Source: Acetobacteraceae bacterium (GTDB lineage Bacteria > Pseudomonadota > Alphaproteobacteria > Acetobacterales > Acetobacteraceae). From it: a stretch of 20,522 nt of DNA. Below the pieces are notes generated by a model. It searched no databases. It was not told the origin of the DNA and worked only from the letters and a program-made list of their open reading frames with translations. Position numbers and translations under genes: made by a program. Positions 14,325-20,522 of the stretch are shown piece by piece. Location: positions 1 through 20,522 of the forward strand of contig CANJOG010000003.1 of the NCBI GenBank assembly GCA_947475475.1. Reading direction: 5' to 3'. Positions within the stretch are counted from its first letter, which is position 1; every line of letters begins with the position of its first letter.

Positions 14325-14698
14325 TTGCCTGTCTTTCCAAGGATGGTGGGTGATGGGCCGGCTGGCATTGGTTTGGCGAGAGCGCCATCGGTGCGTGGCA
14401 GATGCGTATTCGGTCCGCCGGCCTCTTCCTGCGTGCGCAGGAGTTGCGCGAAGATGGAATTTGCGAGGCCTATTCCGCCGCGCTGCGCCATGCCTTTCGC
14501 CATTTCCTGCACCAGCATCGGCCGGAATGCTGCTTCGCCGCCGCCGCCGCCAAAGGGGTTGTTCGTTGTGTCGACCGTCTCGAACATCGGTTGCAGCAGC
14601 GCGCCGAGCGTCATGGCCTCGAAATCCTGCGCGGCTTTCCAAACTTTCGGATTGGCGGCGGCTTCAGGTGGCGCCGTGGTGGCTGAGATTTTCACCAT
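14321..14698 (-). CDS. flgJ: FlgJ-like rod-binding protein (no muramidase domain)
   Basis: A 125-residue protein matching only the N-terminal rod-capping half of enteric FlgJ. Typical segments are AAQDFEAMTLGALLQPMFET (22-41), FRPMLVQEMAKGMAQRGGIG (58-77) and LANSIFAQLLR (78-88). The C-terminal glucosaminidase domain of the enterobacterial protein is absent, as is usual in alphaproteobacteria, so another enzyme must open the peptidoglycan. The tail from about residue 90 is Pro/Gly-rich and probably disordered. GAGGAG overlaps the flgI stop and lies 9 nt before the ATG. It couples to flgN by a 4-nt overlap. Confidence 0.85.
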   Translation of the reverse strand: MVKISATTAPPEAAANPKVWKAAQDFEAMTLGALLQPMFETVDTTNNPFGGGGGEAAFRPMLVQEMAKGMAQRGGIGLANSIFAQLLRTQEEAGGPNTHLPRTDGALAKPMPAGPSPTILGKTGK

Positions 14699-14711
14699 GA
14701 ATGTGCGCTCC

Positions 14712-15824
14712 TCACCTGATCTGAAGATCGGCCTGCAACGCGCCGGCGGCCTTGATGGACTGCAGGATGGCGATCATGTCGCGCGGCCCGACACCCAGCG
14801 CGTTCAGATTGGTGACCAGATCCTTCAGCGACACGCCTTGCGGGAGGATGCCGAGTTTCTTGTCGCGTTGGTCATCGATGTCGATCTTGGTGTTGTTGGT
14901 GACCACCGTGCTGCCGCCGGAGAACGGCCCTGGCTGGCTGACGCTCTGCGTTTCCGTCACGCGGATGGTGAGATTTCCCTGGGCGATGGCGACCGTGCTG
15001 ACGCGCACCGCCTCGCCCATGACGATGGTGCCTGTGCTCTCATCGATCACGACAATGGCCGGGCTGTCGGGCTGGATACGCAGATTCTCGATGCTGGTGA
15101 GTGTGTCGACCACATCGCGGCCATTGAGATCGAGCAGCACAGTGCGTGGGTCGGCCGAGCGTGCGACGCGCGAGCCGAGTGCCGTGTTCACCGCATCGGC
15201 GATGCGCCGCGCGGTGGTGAAATCGGGATTGCGCAGGCCGAGCCTGATCTGGTTGCGGTTGGCGAGCTGATAGGGAACCTCGCGCTCGACACTGGCGCCA
15301 TTGGCGACGCGCGCCGTGGTGGGGATGTTGCGTGTCACGGATTGTCCGCCGCCGCGGGCTGCGACCGCGCCGGTGGTGAGCGCGCCTTGTGCCACCGCAT
15401 AGACCTCGCCATCGGCGCCGAGCAGCGGGGTGACCAGCAGCGTGCCGCCGGCGAGATTGGTGGCATCGCCGAGTGCCGAGACGGAAATGTCGATCTTGCT
15501 GCCGCTGCGCGCGAAGGCGGGTAGGTCGGCGGTGACCATCACGGCGGCGACATTCTTGGTCTGGAGCCGGGATTCCTGGTCGCGCGTGTTCACGCCGAGC
15601 CGTTCGAGCATGCCGATCAGCGACTGGCGGGTGAAGACGGCGGAATCCAGCTTGTCGCCAGTGCCGGCCAGGCCGACCACCAGTCCGTAGCCGACCAGAT
15701 GGTTGCCGCGGATGCCTTCCATATCGGCGATGTCCTTGATGCGCACCTGCGCGGCCGCGTGCCGCGGTGCCAGGGTGGCGAGCAGGACGAACAGGGCGAT
15801 CAGGATGGGACGGAGGCGGGTCAT
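14712..15824 (-). CDS. flgI: Flagellar P-ring protein FlgI
   Basis: Periplasmic protein that forms the P-ring around the flagellar rod. From the ATG at 15824 it has 370 residues, the family length. It starts with a Sec signal peptide (MTRLRPILIALFVLLATLAP, cleavage after AAA near residue 25), then RIKDIADMEGIRGNHLVGYG with the strongly conserved GxRxNxLxGYGLVVGL pattern, and the C-terminal LGVGPRDMIAILQSIKAAGA typical of the family. An in-frame ATG at 15878, preceded by AGGA at 10 nt, would add 18 residues before the signal peptide and is a real alternative. A consensus sigma-54 promoter lies upstream (15971-15985). It heads the unit flgI-flgJ-flgN and is divergent from fliX. Confidence 0.93.
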   Translation of the reverse strand: MTRLRPILIALFVLLATLAPRHAAAQVRIKDIADMEGIRGNHLVGYGLVVGLAGTGDKLDSAVFTRQSLIGMLERLGVNTRDQESRLQTKNVAAVMVTADLPAFARSGSKIDISVSALGDATNLAGGTLLVTPLLGADGEVYAVAQGALTTGAVAARGGGQSVTRNIPTTARVANGASVEREVPYQLANRNQIRLGLRNPDFTTARRIADAVNTALGSRVARSADPRTVLLDLNGRDVVDTLTSIENLRIQPDSPAIVVIDESTGTIVMGEAVRVSTVAIAQGNLTIRVTETQSVSQPGPFSGGSTVVTNNTKIDIDDQRDKKLGILPQGVSLKDLVTNLNALGVGPRDMIAILQSIKAAGALQADLQIR

Positions 15825-15970
15825 GCGGCTGCGCGATACTGTGAGAGTGCGGGGTGCGAATGCGGAAGGCGGGGCCATAACGGTGCCATCCTGGCGGAAG
15901 AGTGTTTCCAATCCGTCAACCTTTCGGCGCGCATGGTGCTTTTGCCCTGATGCGGTCCTGTGGTGGCTCC

Positions 15971-15985
15971 GCAACCGGCGTGCCA
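15971..15985 (-). promoter_or_regulatory. Sigma-54 (-24/-12) promoter of flgI
   Basis: Read on the minus strand this is TGGCACGCCGGTTGC, an exact match to TGGCACG-N4-TTGC, with GG at 15984-15983 and GC at 15972-15971 in the required 10-nt spacing. The predicted start near 15959 leaves a leader of about 134 nt to the ATG at 15824 (80 nt to 15878). Class-dependent sigma-54 control of ring and rod genes is known from Caulobacter. The enhancer site for the activator (FlbD-like) was not identified. Confidence 0.8.
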
Positions 15986-16090
15986 GGCCTTGCGGCGCGG
16001 ATTTCCGCTGTTTGTGAGGCCAGGCACCCGGCGCGGATTGCCGGGTACTGGGCCAGAAGGGCCGGGCGGCGGCAAAAGGAGCCGGGTCGG

Positions 16091-16504
16091 ATGGGTGATG
16101 TCAGTGGAATTGGCGCGGCACGCGCCGTGTCCTCCGTGCGTGGCAGGGCGACGCGTGGTGGGTTCAGCCTGGACGAGGCGCCGCATGTGGCTGAGGGGCC
16201 GGCGGCGCTTGCGGGCACTGCCGGGGTCGGCGCGTTGGGCGGCATGCTGTCCTTGCAGGAGATGCCCAGCGATGCCGCGCGGGACCGGGCGGCGGCGGCG
16301 CATGGGGCGGAGATCATGGAAGTCCTGTCAGCGCTGCAACGCGCCTTGCTCGCCGGCGGGGAGGATCAGGCGGCGCTGGCGCGGCTGATCAGGCTCGCCG
16401 AGTCGGCGCCCGAGGCGGCGGATTCGCGGCTTTCGGGCGTTATGGCGGCCATTCTGCTGCGCGCGAAAGTGGAGCTGGCGCGGCGCCAGCTGGGCGGGAG
16501 TTAG
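16091..16504 (+). CDS. fliX: Flagellar assembly regulator FliX
   Basis: A 137-residue alphaproteobacterial flagellar protein. In Caulobacter FliX links early flagellar structure to activity of the sigma-54 activator FlbD. Family features are a variable, Gly/Ala-rich first half with MLSLQE (52-57), then HGAEIMEVLSALQRALLAG (71-89) and ILLRAKVELARRQL (121-134). The ATG at 16091 has AAAAGGAG (16074-16081) at 9 nt, which rules out the long upstream extension of the frame. It is divergent from flgI and precedes dksA by 158 nt. Presence of FliX and of a sigma-54 site before flgI fit together functionally. No flbD is in the window. Confidence 0.85.
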   Translation: MGDVSGIGAARAVSSVRGRATRGGFSLDEAPHVAEGPAALAGTAGVGALGGMLSLQEMPSDAARDRAAAAHGAEIMEVLSALQRALLAGGEDQAALARLIRLAESAPEAADSRLSGVMAAILLRAKVELARRQLGGS

Positions 16505-16585
16505 GCCTTTCCAGCCTGTTCGGGGTTGCGGGGAGGTCATTCCGCGTCGGATTGGTGACCATTCGTGCCGCATTGTGCCGGGTGC

Positions 16586-16613
16586 TTGCATTGACCGGGC
16601 GCATCGCTATAAG
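16586..16613 (+). promoter_or_regulatory. Sigma-70 type promoter of dksA
   Basis: TTGCAT (16586-16591) and TATAAG (16608-16613) are 16 nt apart, giving a start near 16620 and a leader of about 43 nt. The -10 is close to consensus and stands out from its GC-rich surroundings. A TTGACC nearby (16590-16595) is too close to this -10 to serve. Confidence 0.55.
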
Positions 16614-16662
16614 CCCCGCCAATCGGAACGCGCGGCAGTGCAAAGCGCGGAGGATCGGCAAG

Positions 16663-17079
16663 ATGATGATAACCCTGCCCCCCGACTACCGCCCGTCGGA
16701 GGCCGAGGAATTCATGAGTCCCGTGCAGGCCGAATATGTCCGCCAGAAACTGTTGCGGTGGCGGTCCGACCTGTTGCGCGAGGCGGATGGCACCCTGGCC
16801 AGCCTCTCCGAGGGCGGGATTCTCGAGGCGGATATTACCGACCGCGCCAGCGTCGAGACCGACCGGGCGCTGGAATTGCGCACCCGGGACCGCGCCCGCA
16901 AGCTGATCGCCAAGATCGATCAGGCGCTGGTCCGGATCGAAAACGGCTCCTACGGCTATTGCGAGGAGACCGGCGAGCCGATCGGGCTGAAACGCCTGGA
17001 GGCCCGCCCGATCGCCACCATGTCGATCGAGGCGCAGGAGCGCCATGAGCGGATGGAACGCGTGCATAGGGACGACTGA
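16663..17079 (+). CDS. dksA: RNA polymerase-binding transcription factor DksA
   Basis: Binds in the secondary channel of RNA polymerase and, with ppGpp, adjusts transcription of rRNA and amino acid genes. The 138-residue length is normal. A long coiled-coil (about 25-95) carries the tip motif DITDRA (57-62), matching the DxxDxA needed for function. The globular end GYCEETGEPIGLKRLEARPI (98-117) retains only Cys100 of the four zinc cysteines of E. coli DksA; the second is Thr and the later pair is gone (SIEAQERHE, 121-129). Such cysteine-poor DksA proteins are standard in alphaproteobacteria and do not need zinc. ATG at 16663 follows GGAGG (16649-16653) at 9 nt. It lies between fliX and flgH and has its own promoter. 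Confidence 0.93.
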   Translation: MMITLPPDYRPSEAEEFMSPVQAEYVRQKLLRWRSDLLREADGTLASLSEGGILEADITDRASVETDRALELRTRDRARKLIAKIDQALVRIENGSYGYCEETGEPIGLKRLEARPIATMSIEAQERHERMERVHRDD

Positions 17080-17134
17080 TCCGGCCCGTTTCGCCGGAGG
17101 CCAGGCGACGAGGCACAGCCCCGCCGTCTTTTTT
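17080..17134 (+). terminator. Weak terminator region after dksA
   Basis: A 6-bp hairpin TCCGGC/GCCGGA (17080-17098) directly follows the dksA stop. Further on, an imperfect GC-rich stem (about 17107-17128) runs into six T (17129-17134). It separates dksA from the convergent flgH. The stem is broken, so efficiency is uncertain. Confidence 0.45.
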
Positions 17135-17145
17135 ATGCGCGATCT

Positions 17146-17898
17146 TCAGAACGGCAGCAGCATATCCATGACCTGCTGGCCGTAGCGCGGCGACTGCACG
17201 TCGCTGAGCTGGCCGCGGCCGCCATAGGCGATGCGGGCTTCGGCCATGCGGTCATGCGCAACGGTATTGTCGCTGGCGATATCCTGCGGGCGGATGACGC
17301 CGCTGACGGCGAGCTGGCGTAGTTCGCCGTTGACGCGGACTTCCTGGCGGGCGGCGACGACGAGATTGCCGTTGGTCATGACCTGGGTGATGACGCCAGC
17401 GAGCCGCAAGGTAACGACCTCATTGCGCTTGATCTGGCCGTTGCCATTGGCGGCATTGGTGCTGCTGGTGCTGACCAGGTTCTTCGGGTCGATCGCCTTG
17501 GTGAACACGCGCGGCAGCAGAGATTCGGCGCCGAAGAAGTTCGGTATTCCCATCTGCTCGCTGCCGTCGCGCTTGGCGGTGGTTTGGTTCTGCATATTGG
17601 CGGTGTCGGAGATATTGACCAGAACGGTGATCAGATCGCCGATCTGGGCGGCGCGCTGGTCCTTGAAGAAGGCGCGGCTACCGGTACGCCACAGCGCGTT
17701 GGGTTCGGCCGGGGCGGATTCGTGATGCGGCATGGGTAGCGACATCGGCTGGTAGTTTTTGTCCGCCGTGGGGTCCGACGAGGGCGTCATTTGCGGCGGG
17801 CTGCCGATTTCGCCGAGGCGCTGCACGTTGTTGCAGGCGGCGAGTCCCAGCAGGGCGGCAAGCGGCAGGCATTTCATCGTGGCTGTGCGGGTGCGCAT
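17146..17898 (-). CDS. flgH: Flagellar L-ring lipoprotein FlgH
   Basis: Outer-membrane lipoprotein forming the L-ring. The 250-residue protein begins with a signal peptide and lipobox LAAC (Cys22). Family motifs are ALWRTGSRAFFKDQRA (68-83) and IGDLITVLVNISDTA (85-99), then near the C-terminus VSGVIRPQDIASDNTV, RIAYGGRG and the terminal LLPF. An in-frame ATG at 17877 (residue 8) is an alternative that still leaves a lipobox. It follows flgA by 35 nt and is the last gene of the flgF-flgG-flgA-flgH unit. P-ring (flgI) is encoded in a separate unit 1.3 kb away. Confidence 0.94.
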   Translation of the reverse strand: MRTRTATMKCLPLAALLGLAACNNVQRLGEIGSPPQMTPSSDPTADKNYQPMSLPMPHHESAPAEPNALWRTGSRAFFKDQRAAQIGDLITVLVNISDTANMQNQTTAKRDGSEQMGIPNFFGAESLLPRVFTKAIDPKNLVSTSSTNAANGNGQIKRNEVVTLRLAGVITQVMTNGNLVVAARQEVRVNGELRQLAVSGVIRPQDIASDNTVAHDRMAEARIAYGGRGQLSDVQSPRYGQQVMDMLLPF

Positions 17899-17933
17899 GG
17901 CGGCGGACTTTCGTGAGCGTCGGGCGGGTCGGA

Positions 17934-19010
17934 TCAGCGGATGGCGCTGTCGGAGAACTGGGCGTAGGCGCGCGGCGGCGGGGCCGAGGCGACGGGGGTG
18001 CCGCCGCGATTTGGCGGCAGGATCGGGGCCGACTCCCGTGAGACACGGACGCGGTCCGGTCCGATCACTTCGGCTTCGAGCACAGCGCGGGAGGAGGGGT
18101 TGAGCACGCGGATACGCTCGCCAATGCCGCCGGCATCGAGTGCCTGGGCCTGGCCGGACAGCGCGAGGCCGGGAGTTTCGAGCTGCATCATCACCGTGGC
18201 GCCGCGCGCGACCATGACCGGGCGGGCGAGTTCGGCGGTGGGCACGGGCTGGCCGGCCGGGATGCTGTGACGGACGGTCATGCCGAGCCCTTGGTCGGCG
18301 CGGCGGAGCGCGCCGTCGCGGAGCAGGCTCGCACGGATGCGGCCGATGCGCAGATCGCCGGCGCCGATGGTCTCGCCGGGGGTGAGGCGGCGGGTGGCGA
18401 CCACCGCATCGGCCATTTCGACCGCTTTGCCGGTGACCCGCAGGCGGTTCTGCGGACTGCCATGGGCCGTGATGGCGAGCACGGCGGAGAAGCGGCCGGA
18501 GTCGCGGTCATGGTCGAATTGCTCGACGGCGATCTCGGGCGTGGCGTCCGGGGCAAGTATCGGCGGCGTATAGGCGGCGATGTCCATCTCGGTATCGGTG
18601 GAGTGGATGCCGGTGTCTTCCAGCGCGGTGCGCAGCGCGGCCTGAACCAGATCGCGTGGCAAGGCACGGCCGGGGCGTTCCAGCACGGCGCGATCCGCGG
18701 GGCCGGAGGGGCGCCAGGCCACGCCGAACTGGCGGGCGATGGCGGCCAACTGGGCGGATTCGACAACGATGCGCCCGCCCGGCGCGGGGCCTGGGCCGAG
18801 GATGCGATTGGCCTGCGGTCCGGCATCATCGAACAGGTCCGACAGGCGGACATCGGCGCCGGTGAGGATCGCCTCGCTGCGAAGCGCTGCGGGATATGCC
18901 GGGGTGGTGGTGGCAAGCGCGGCGAAGAATGCGGCGGCGGTGAGCGCCCGGCGAATCGCGCGGTCATGCATCTGGGCTGGGGTGAGGGAGACTTGCGGCA
19001 GGCAGGTCAT
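17934..19010 (-). CDS. flgA: Flagellar P-ring assembly chaperone FlgA
   Basis: Periplasmic chaperone needed for FlgI to polymerise into the P-ring. At 358 residues it is longer than enteric FlgA (about 220), with an extra N-terminal domain as in many alphaproteobacteria. After a signal peptide (about 14-42, TTTPAYPA end), the middle is variable. The SAF domain spans about 202-262 (VVATRRLTPGETIGAGDL at 203-220), and the C-terminal chaperone part shows GLALSGQAQALDAGGIGERI (281-300), RVLNPSSRAVLEAEVIG (301-317) and RVRV. A Pro/Ala-rich tail (325-358) follows. Start at 19010 has AGGGG 8 nt upstream; ATG at 18971 would give a tighter signal peptide but no ribosome-binding site. Gap to flgG is 11 nt. 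Confidence 0.88.
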   Translation of the reverse strand: MTCLPQVSLTPAQMHDRAIRRALTAAAFFAALATTTPAYPAALRSEAILTGADVRLSDLFDDAGPQANRILGPGPAPGGRIVVESAQLAAIARQFGVAWRPSGPADRAVLERPGRALPRDLVQAALRTALEDTGIHSTDTEMDIAAYTPPILAPDATPEIAVEQFDHDRDSGRFSAVLAITAHGSPQNRLRVTGKAVEMADAVVATRRLTPGETIGAGDLRIGRIRASLLRDGALRRADQGLGMTVRHSIPAGQPVPTAELARPVMVARGATVMMQLETPGLALSGQAQALDAGGIGERIRVLNPSSRAVLEAEVIGPDRVRVSRESAPILPPNRGGTPVASAPPPRAYAQFSDSAIR

Positions 19011-19021
19011 GGCGCGCGCCC

Positions 19022-19807
19022 CTATTTCAGGTTGCTCAGGGTGGAGAGCATCTGGTCCGAGGTGGTGATCACGCGGCTGTTCATCTCATAGGCGCGCTGG
19101 GCGGTGATAAGATTGGTGATTTCGCTGACCACATTGACGTTCGAGGTTTCGATGAAGCCCTGCATGACGGTGCCGAAACCGGTGGCGCCGGGATTGCCCG
19201 CGACAGGTGCGCCAGAAGCGGAGGTTTGCAGGAACAGATTGTCACCTTGCGCATCAAGCCCGGCCTCATTGGGGAAGGCCGCGAGCTGTATGGTGCCGAC
19301 CGTGGTGGGCGCGGTCTGGCCGGCGATGCTGGCCTGCACCTGGCCGGCGCCGTTGATGGTGATGGTGGTGGCATTGCTCGGCACGGTGATGCCGGGGGCG
19401 ACGACATAGCCGTCGGCGGTGACGATCTGGCCTTCCGGCGAGAGGCCGAATGTGCCGTCGCGAGTGTAGGCGGTCTCGCCGCCTGGCAGGCTCACCTGGA
19501 AATAGCCGTTTCCTCGTATGGCGAGATCGAGAGAGTTGCTGGTCTGTTGCAAATTTCCCTGTTCGGAAATCCGGTAGATCGCGGCGGTCTTCACGCCAAG
19601 TCCGACCTGCGCGCCGGCTGGCACGACGGTGCCCTGGTCGGAACTGGCCGAGCCCACGCGGCGGAGATTCTGGTAGATCAGATCCTGGAACTCGGCGCGC
19701 CGGCGCTTGAAGCCGGTCGTGGTCATATTGGCAATATTGTTGGAAATAACTTCGACATTGGTCTGCTGGGCCTGCATGCCGGTGCCGGCGATATCGAGCG
19801 AGCGCAT
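19022..19807 (-). CDS. flgG: Flagellar distal rod protein FlgG
   Basis: Forms the distal rod of the flagellar basal body after export through the flagellar type III system. The 261-residue length is exact for the family. The N-terminal rod motif is MRSLDIAGTGMQAQQTNVEV (1-20) with SNNIAN (22-27) and TTGFK; the centre has LDLAIRGNGYFQV and YTRDGTF; the C-terminal helix is INLITAQRAYEMNSR-like followed by VITTSDQMLSTLSNL. AAGGAG lies 7 nt before the ATG and overlaps the flgF stop. It is followed by flgA. Confidence 0.96.
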   Translation of the reverse strand: MRSLDIAGTGMQAQQTNVEVISNNIANMTTTGFKRRRAEFQDLIYQNLRRVGSASSDQGTVVPAGAQVGLGVKTAAIYRISEQGNLQQTSNSLDLAIRGNGYFQVSLPGGETAYTRDGTFGLSPEGQIVTADGYVVAPGITVPSNATTITINGAGQVQASIAGQTAPTTVGTIQLAAFPNEAGLDAQGDNLFLQTSASGAPVAGNPGATGFGTVMQGFIETSNVNVVSEITNLITAQRAYEMNSRVITTSDQMLSTLSNLK

Positions 19808-19818
19808 GGGTTTTCTCC

Positions 19819-20522
19819 TTAACCGCGACTACCGAGGATTTTCTCGATCGCCGCCATCTGCCGGTCTGAATCGGTCTGCACCATCTGGCTGACGAACTGG
19901 AATTCGCGCATGCCGCTGATCATGCGAGTGATTTCCACCACTTGCTGAGTGTTGGATTCCTCGAGCGCACCCTGGGTGACCCGCGGCGATTTAGCGGCGT
20001 CGGTCGGACCGTTGGCGGCGAGCAGGTGGGTGCCTTCCTCCCGCAGCGATTGGGGATCGCGCGGGACGACGATGCCGATCTGCCCAATCATGCCGCTTGC
20101 GCTCATGATGGTGCCATCGCCCTTGATGGTGAGCTGGCCGTCATTGGTGGAGAGCGCGATCTTGCGGCCCTGGCGGTCGAGTAGCGCATTGCCGTCGGTG
20201 TCGGTGATGTTGCCGTCTGCACCTGGCATAAAACGGCCGGCGCGGGTCAGGCGCGGGCCGCGTGGGGTCTCGACGGTGAAATAGCCATCGCCATTGAGTG
20301 CCAGATCGAGCGGATTGCCGGTGACGTTGAGCGCGCCCTCTCGCGTTTCGCGCCAGGGTGTGTCGCTGGCGACGAAAGAAAGGGTGCGGCCGCCGGTGAT
20401 GGTCTCCGCGCCGGCCTGCGCGTCGAGATGCTGGGCGAAGCTCGGGCGCTGGGCCTTGAAGCCAATTGTCGTGGCGTTGGCGAGATTGTTGGCGATGAGG
20501 TCCATCGCGGACTGCTGCGCCA
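19819..20522 (-). CDS. flgF: Flagellar proximal rod protein FlgF (5' end outside window)
   Basis: Basal-body rod protein. The frame stays open to the right edge: codons before the internal ATG at 20505 read AQQSA, continuing into MDLIANNLANATTIGFKAQ, which is the interior of the rod motif. The true start therefore lies outside the window, probably within 20 codons. LDLALNGDGYFTVETPRGPR and YxRxGRF-type sequence (LTRAGRFMPGADG) mark the central domain, and EITRMISGMREFQFVSQMVQ the C-terminal helix. It ends 11 nt before flgG. FlgF is distinguished from FlgG by the shorter centre and GALEESN near the end. Confidence 0.93.
   Translation of the reverse strand, partial: AQQSAMDLIANNLANATTIGFKAQRPSFAQHLDAQAGAETITGGRTLSFVASDTPWRETREGALNVTGNPLDLALNGDGYFTVETPRGPRLTRAGRFMPGADGNITDTDGNALLDRQGRKIALSTNDGQLTIKGDGTIMSASGMIGQIGIVVPRDPQSLREEGTHLLAANGPTDAAKSPRVTQGALEESNTQQVVEITRMISGMREFQFVSQMVQTDSDRQMAAIEKILGSRG

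Noticed and set aside
13692..15524. 610-codon plus-strand ORF opposite the flgI unit
   Set aside because: It covers flgI, flgJ, flgN and part of the glycosyltransferase on the other strand, all with family motifs; no motif of its own.
17877..17898. Later start for flgH at 17877
   Set aside because: Neither start has a good ribosome-binding site; the longer one was kept by default, and the lipobox is the same in both.

Overview
The window looks like chromosomal DNA of a GC-rich alphaproteobacterium, most likely an acidophilic or aerobic member of the Acetobacteraceae (Acidiphilium/Acidisphaera/Roseomonas-like). The grounds are the alphaproteobacterial flagellar layout (FliX and a cysteine-poor DksA between flgH and flgI, a short FlgJ-like rod-binding protein coupled to a FlgN-like chaperone), an UPF0262 protein and a lysine/alanine-rich histone H1-like protein. 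The genus is an inference; no rRNA or other direct marker is present.

Layout from left to right. Positions 1-473 are non-coding as far as I can see and hold a 61-bp interrupted inverted repeat (75-135). Positions 474-2467 (+) carry a probable three-gene operon: a TylF/macrocin-O-methyltransferase-family protein, a short-chain dehydrogenase and a small cupin. Convergent to it, 7031 to 2476 (-) is a tightly packed five-gene unit: a DUF983 membrane protein, an UPF0262 protein, MtnA (methylthioribose-1-phosphate isomerase), a DUF2272 lipoprotein that resembles a CHAP/NlpC-type domain, and a solitary gamma-type DNA adenine methyltransferase. Three of its four junctions are stop/start overlaps. A gene-free stretch of 767 bp (7032-7798) precedes prpD and prpC (+), two enzymes of the 2-methylcitrate (propionate) pathway, which end at a strong intrinsic terminator. 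A long leader then leads to the histone H1-like gene (+), closed by a UUCG-loop terminator.

From 11955 to the right edge the genes are mostly on the minus strand. A degenerate SAM-methyltransferase-like protein and a GT4 glycosyltransferase lie next to the flagellar genes. The flagellar part has two minus-strand units: flgF(partial)-flgG-flgA-flgH (20522 to 17146) for the distal rod and L-ring, and flgI-(flgJ-like)-flgN-like (15824 to 13938) for the P-ring, rod binding and hook-associated protein export. Between them on the plus strand lie fliX (flagellar assembly regulator) and dksA (ppGpp cofactor of RNA polymerase).

The clearest regulatory signals are a consensus sigma-54 (-24/-12) element upstream of flgI at 15971-15985, a sigma-70 type promoter before dksA, and a near-perfect palindrome around a TATATA core between flgN and the glycosyltransferase gene. 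I see no phage, CRISPR array, complete insertion sequence, tRNA or rRNA. The window is largely conserved housekeeping and motility DNA. The less ordinary items are the DUF2272 lipoprotein with Ser where CHAP enzymes have Cys, the translationally coupled orphan methyltransferase, the degenerate methyltransferase beside the glycosyltransferase, and the regulatory palindromes.
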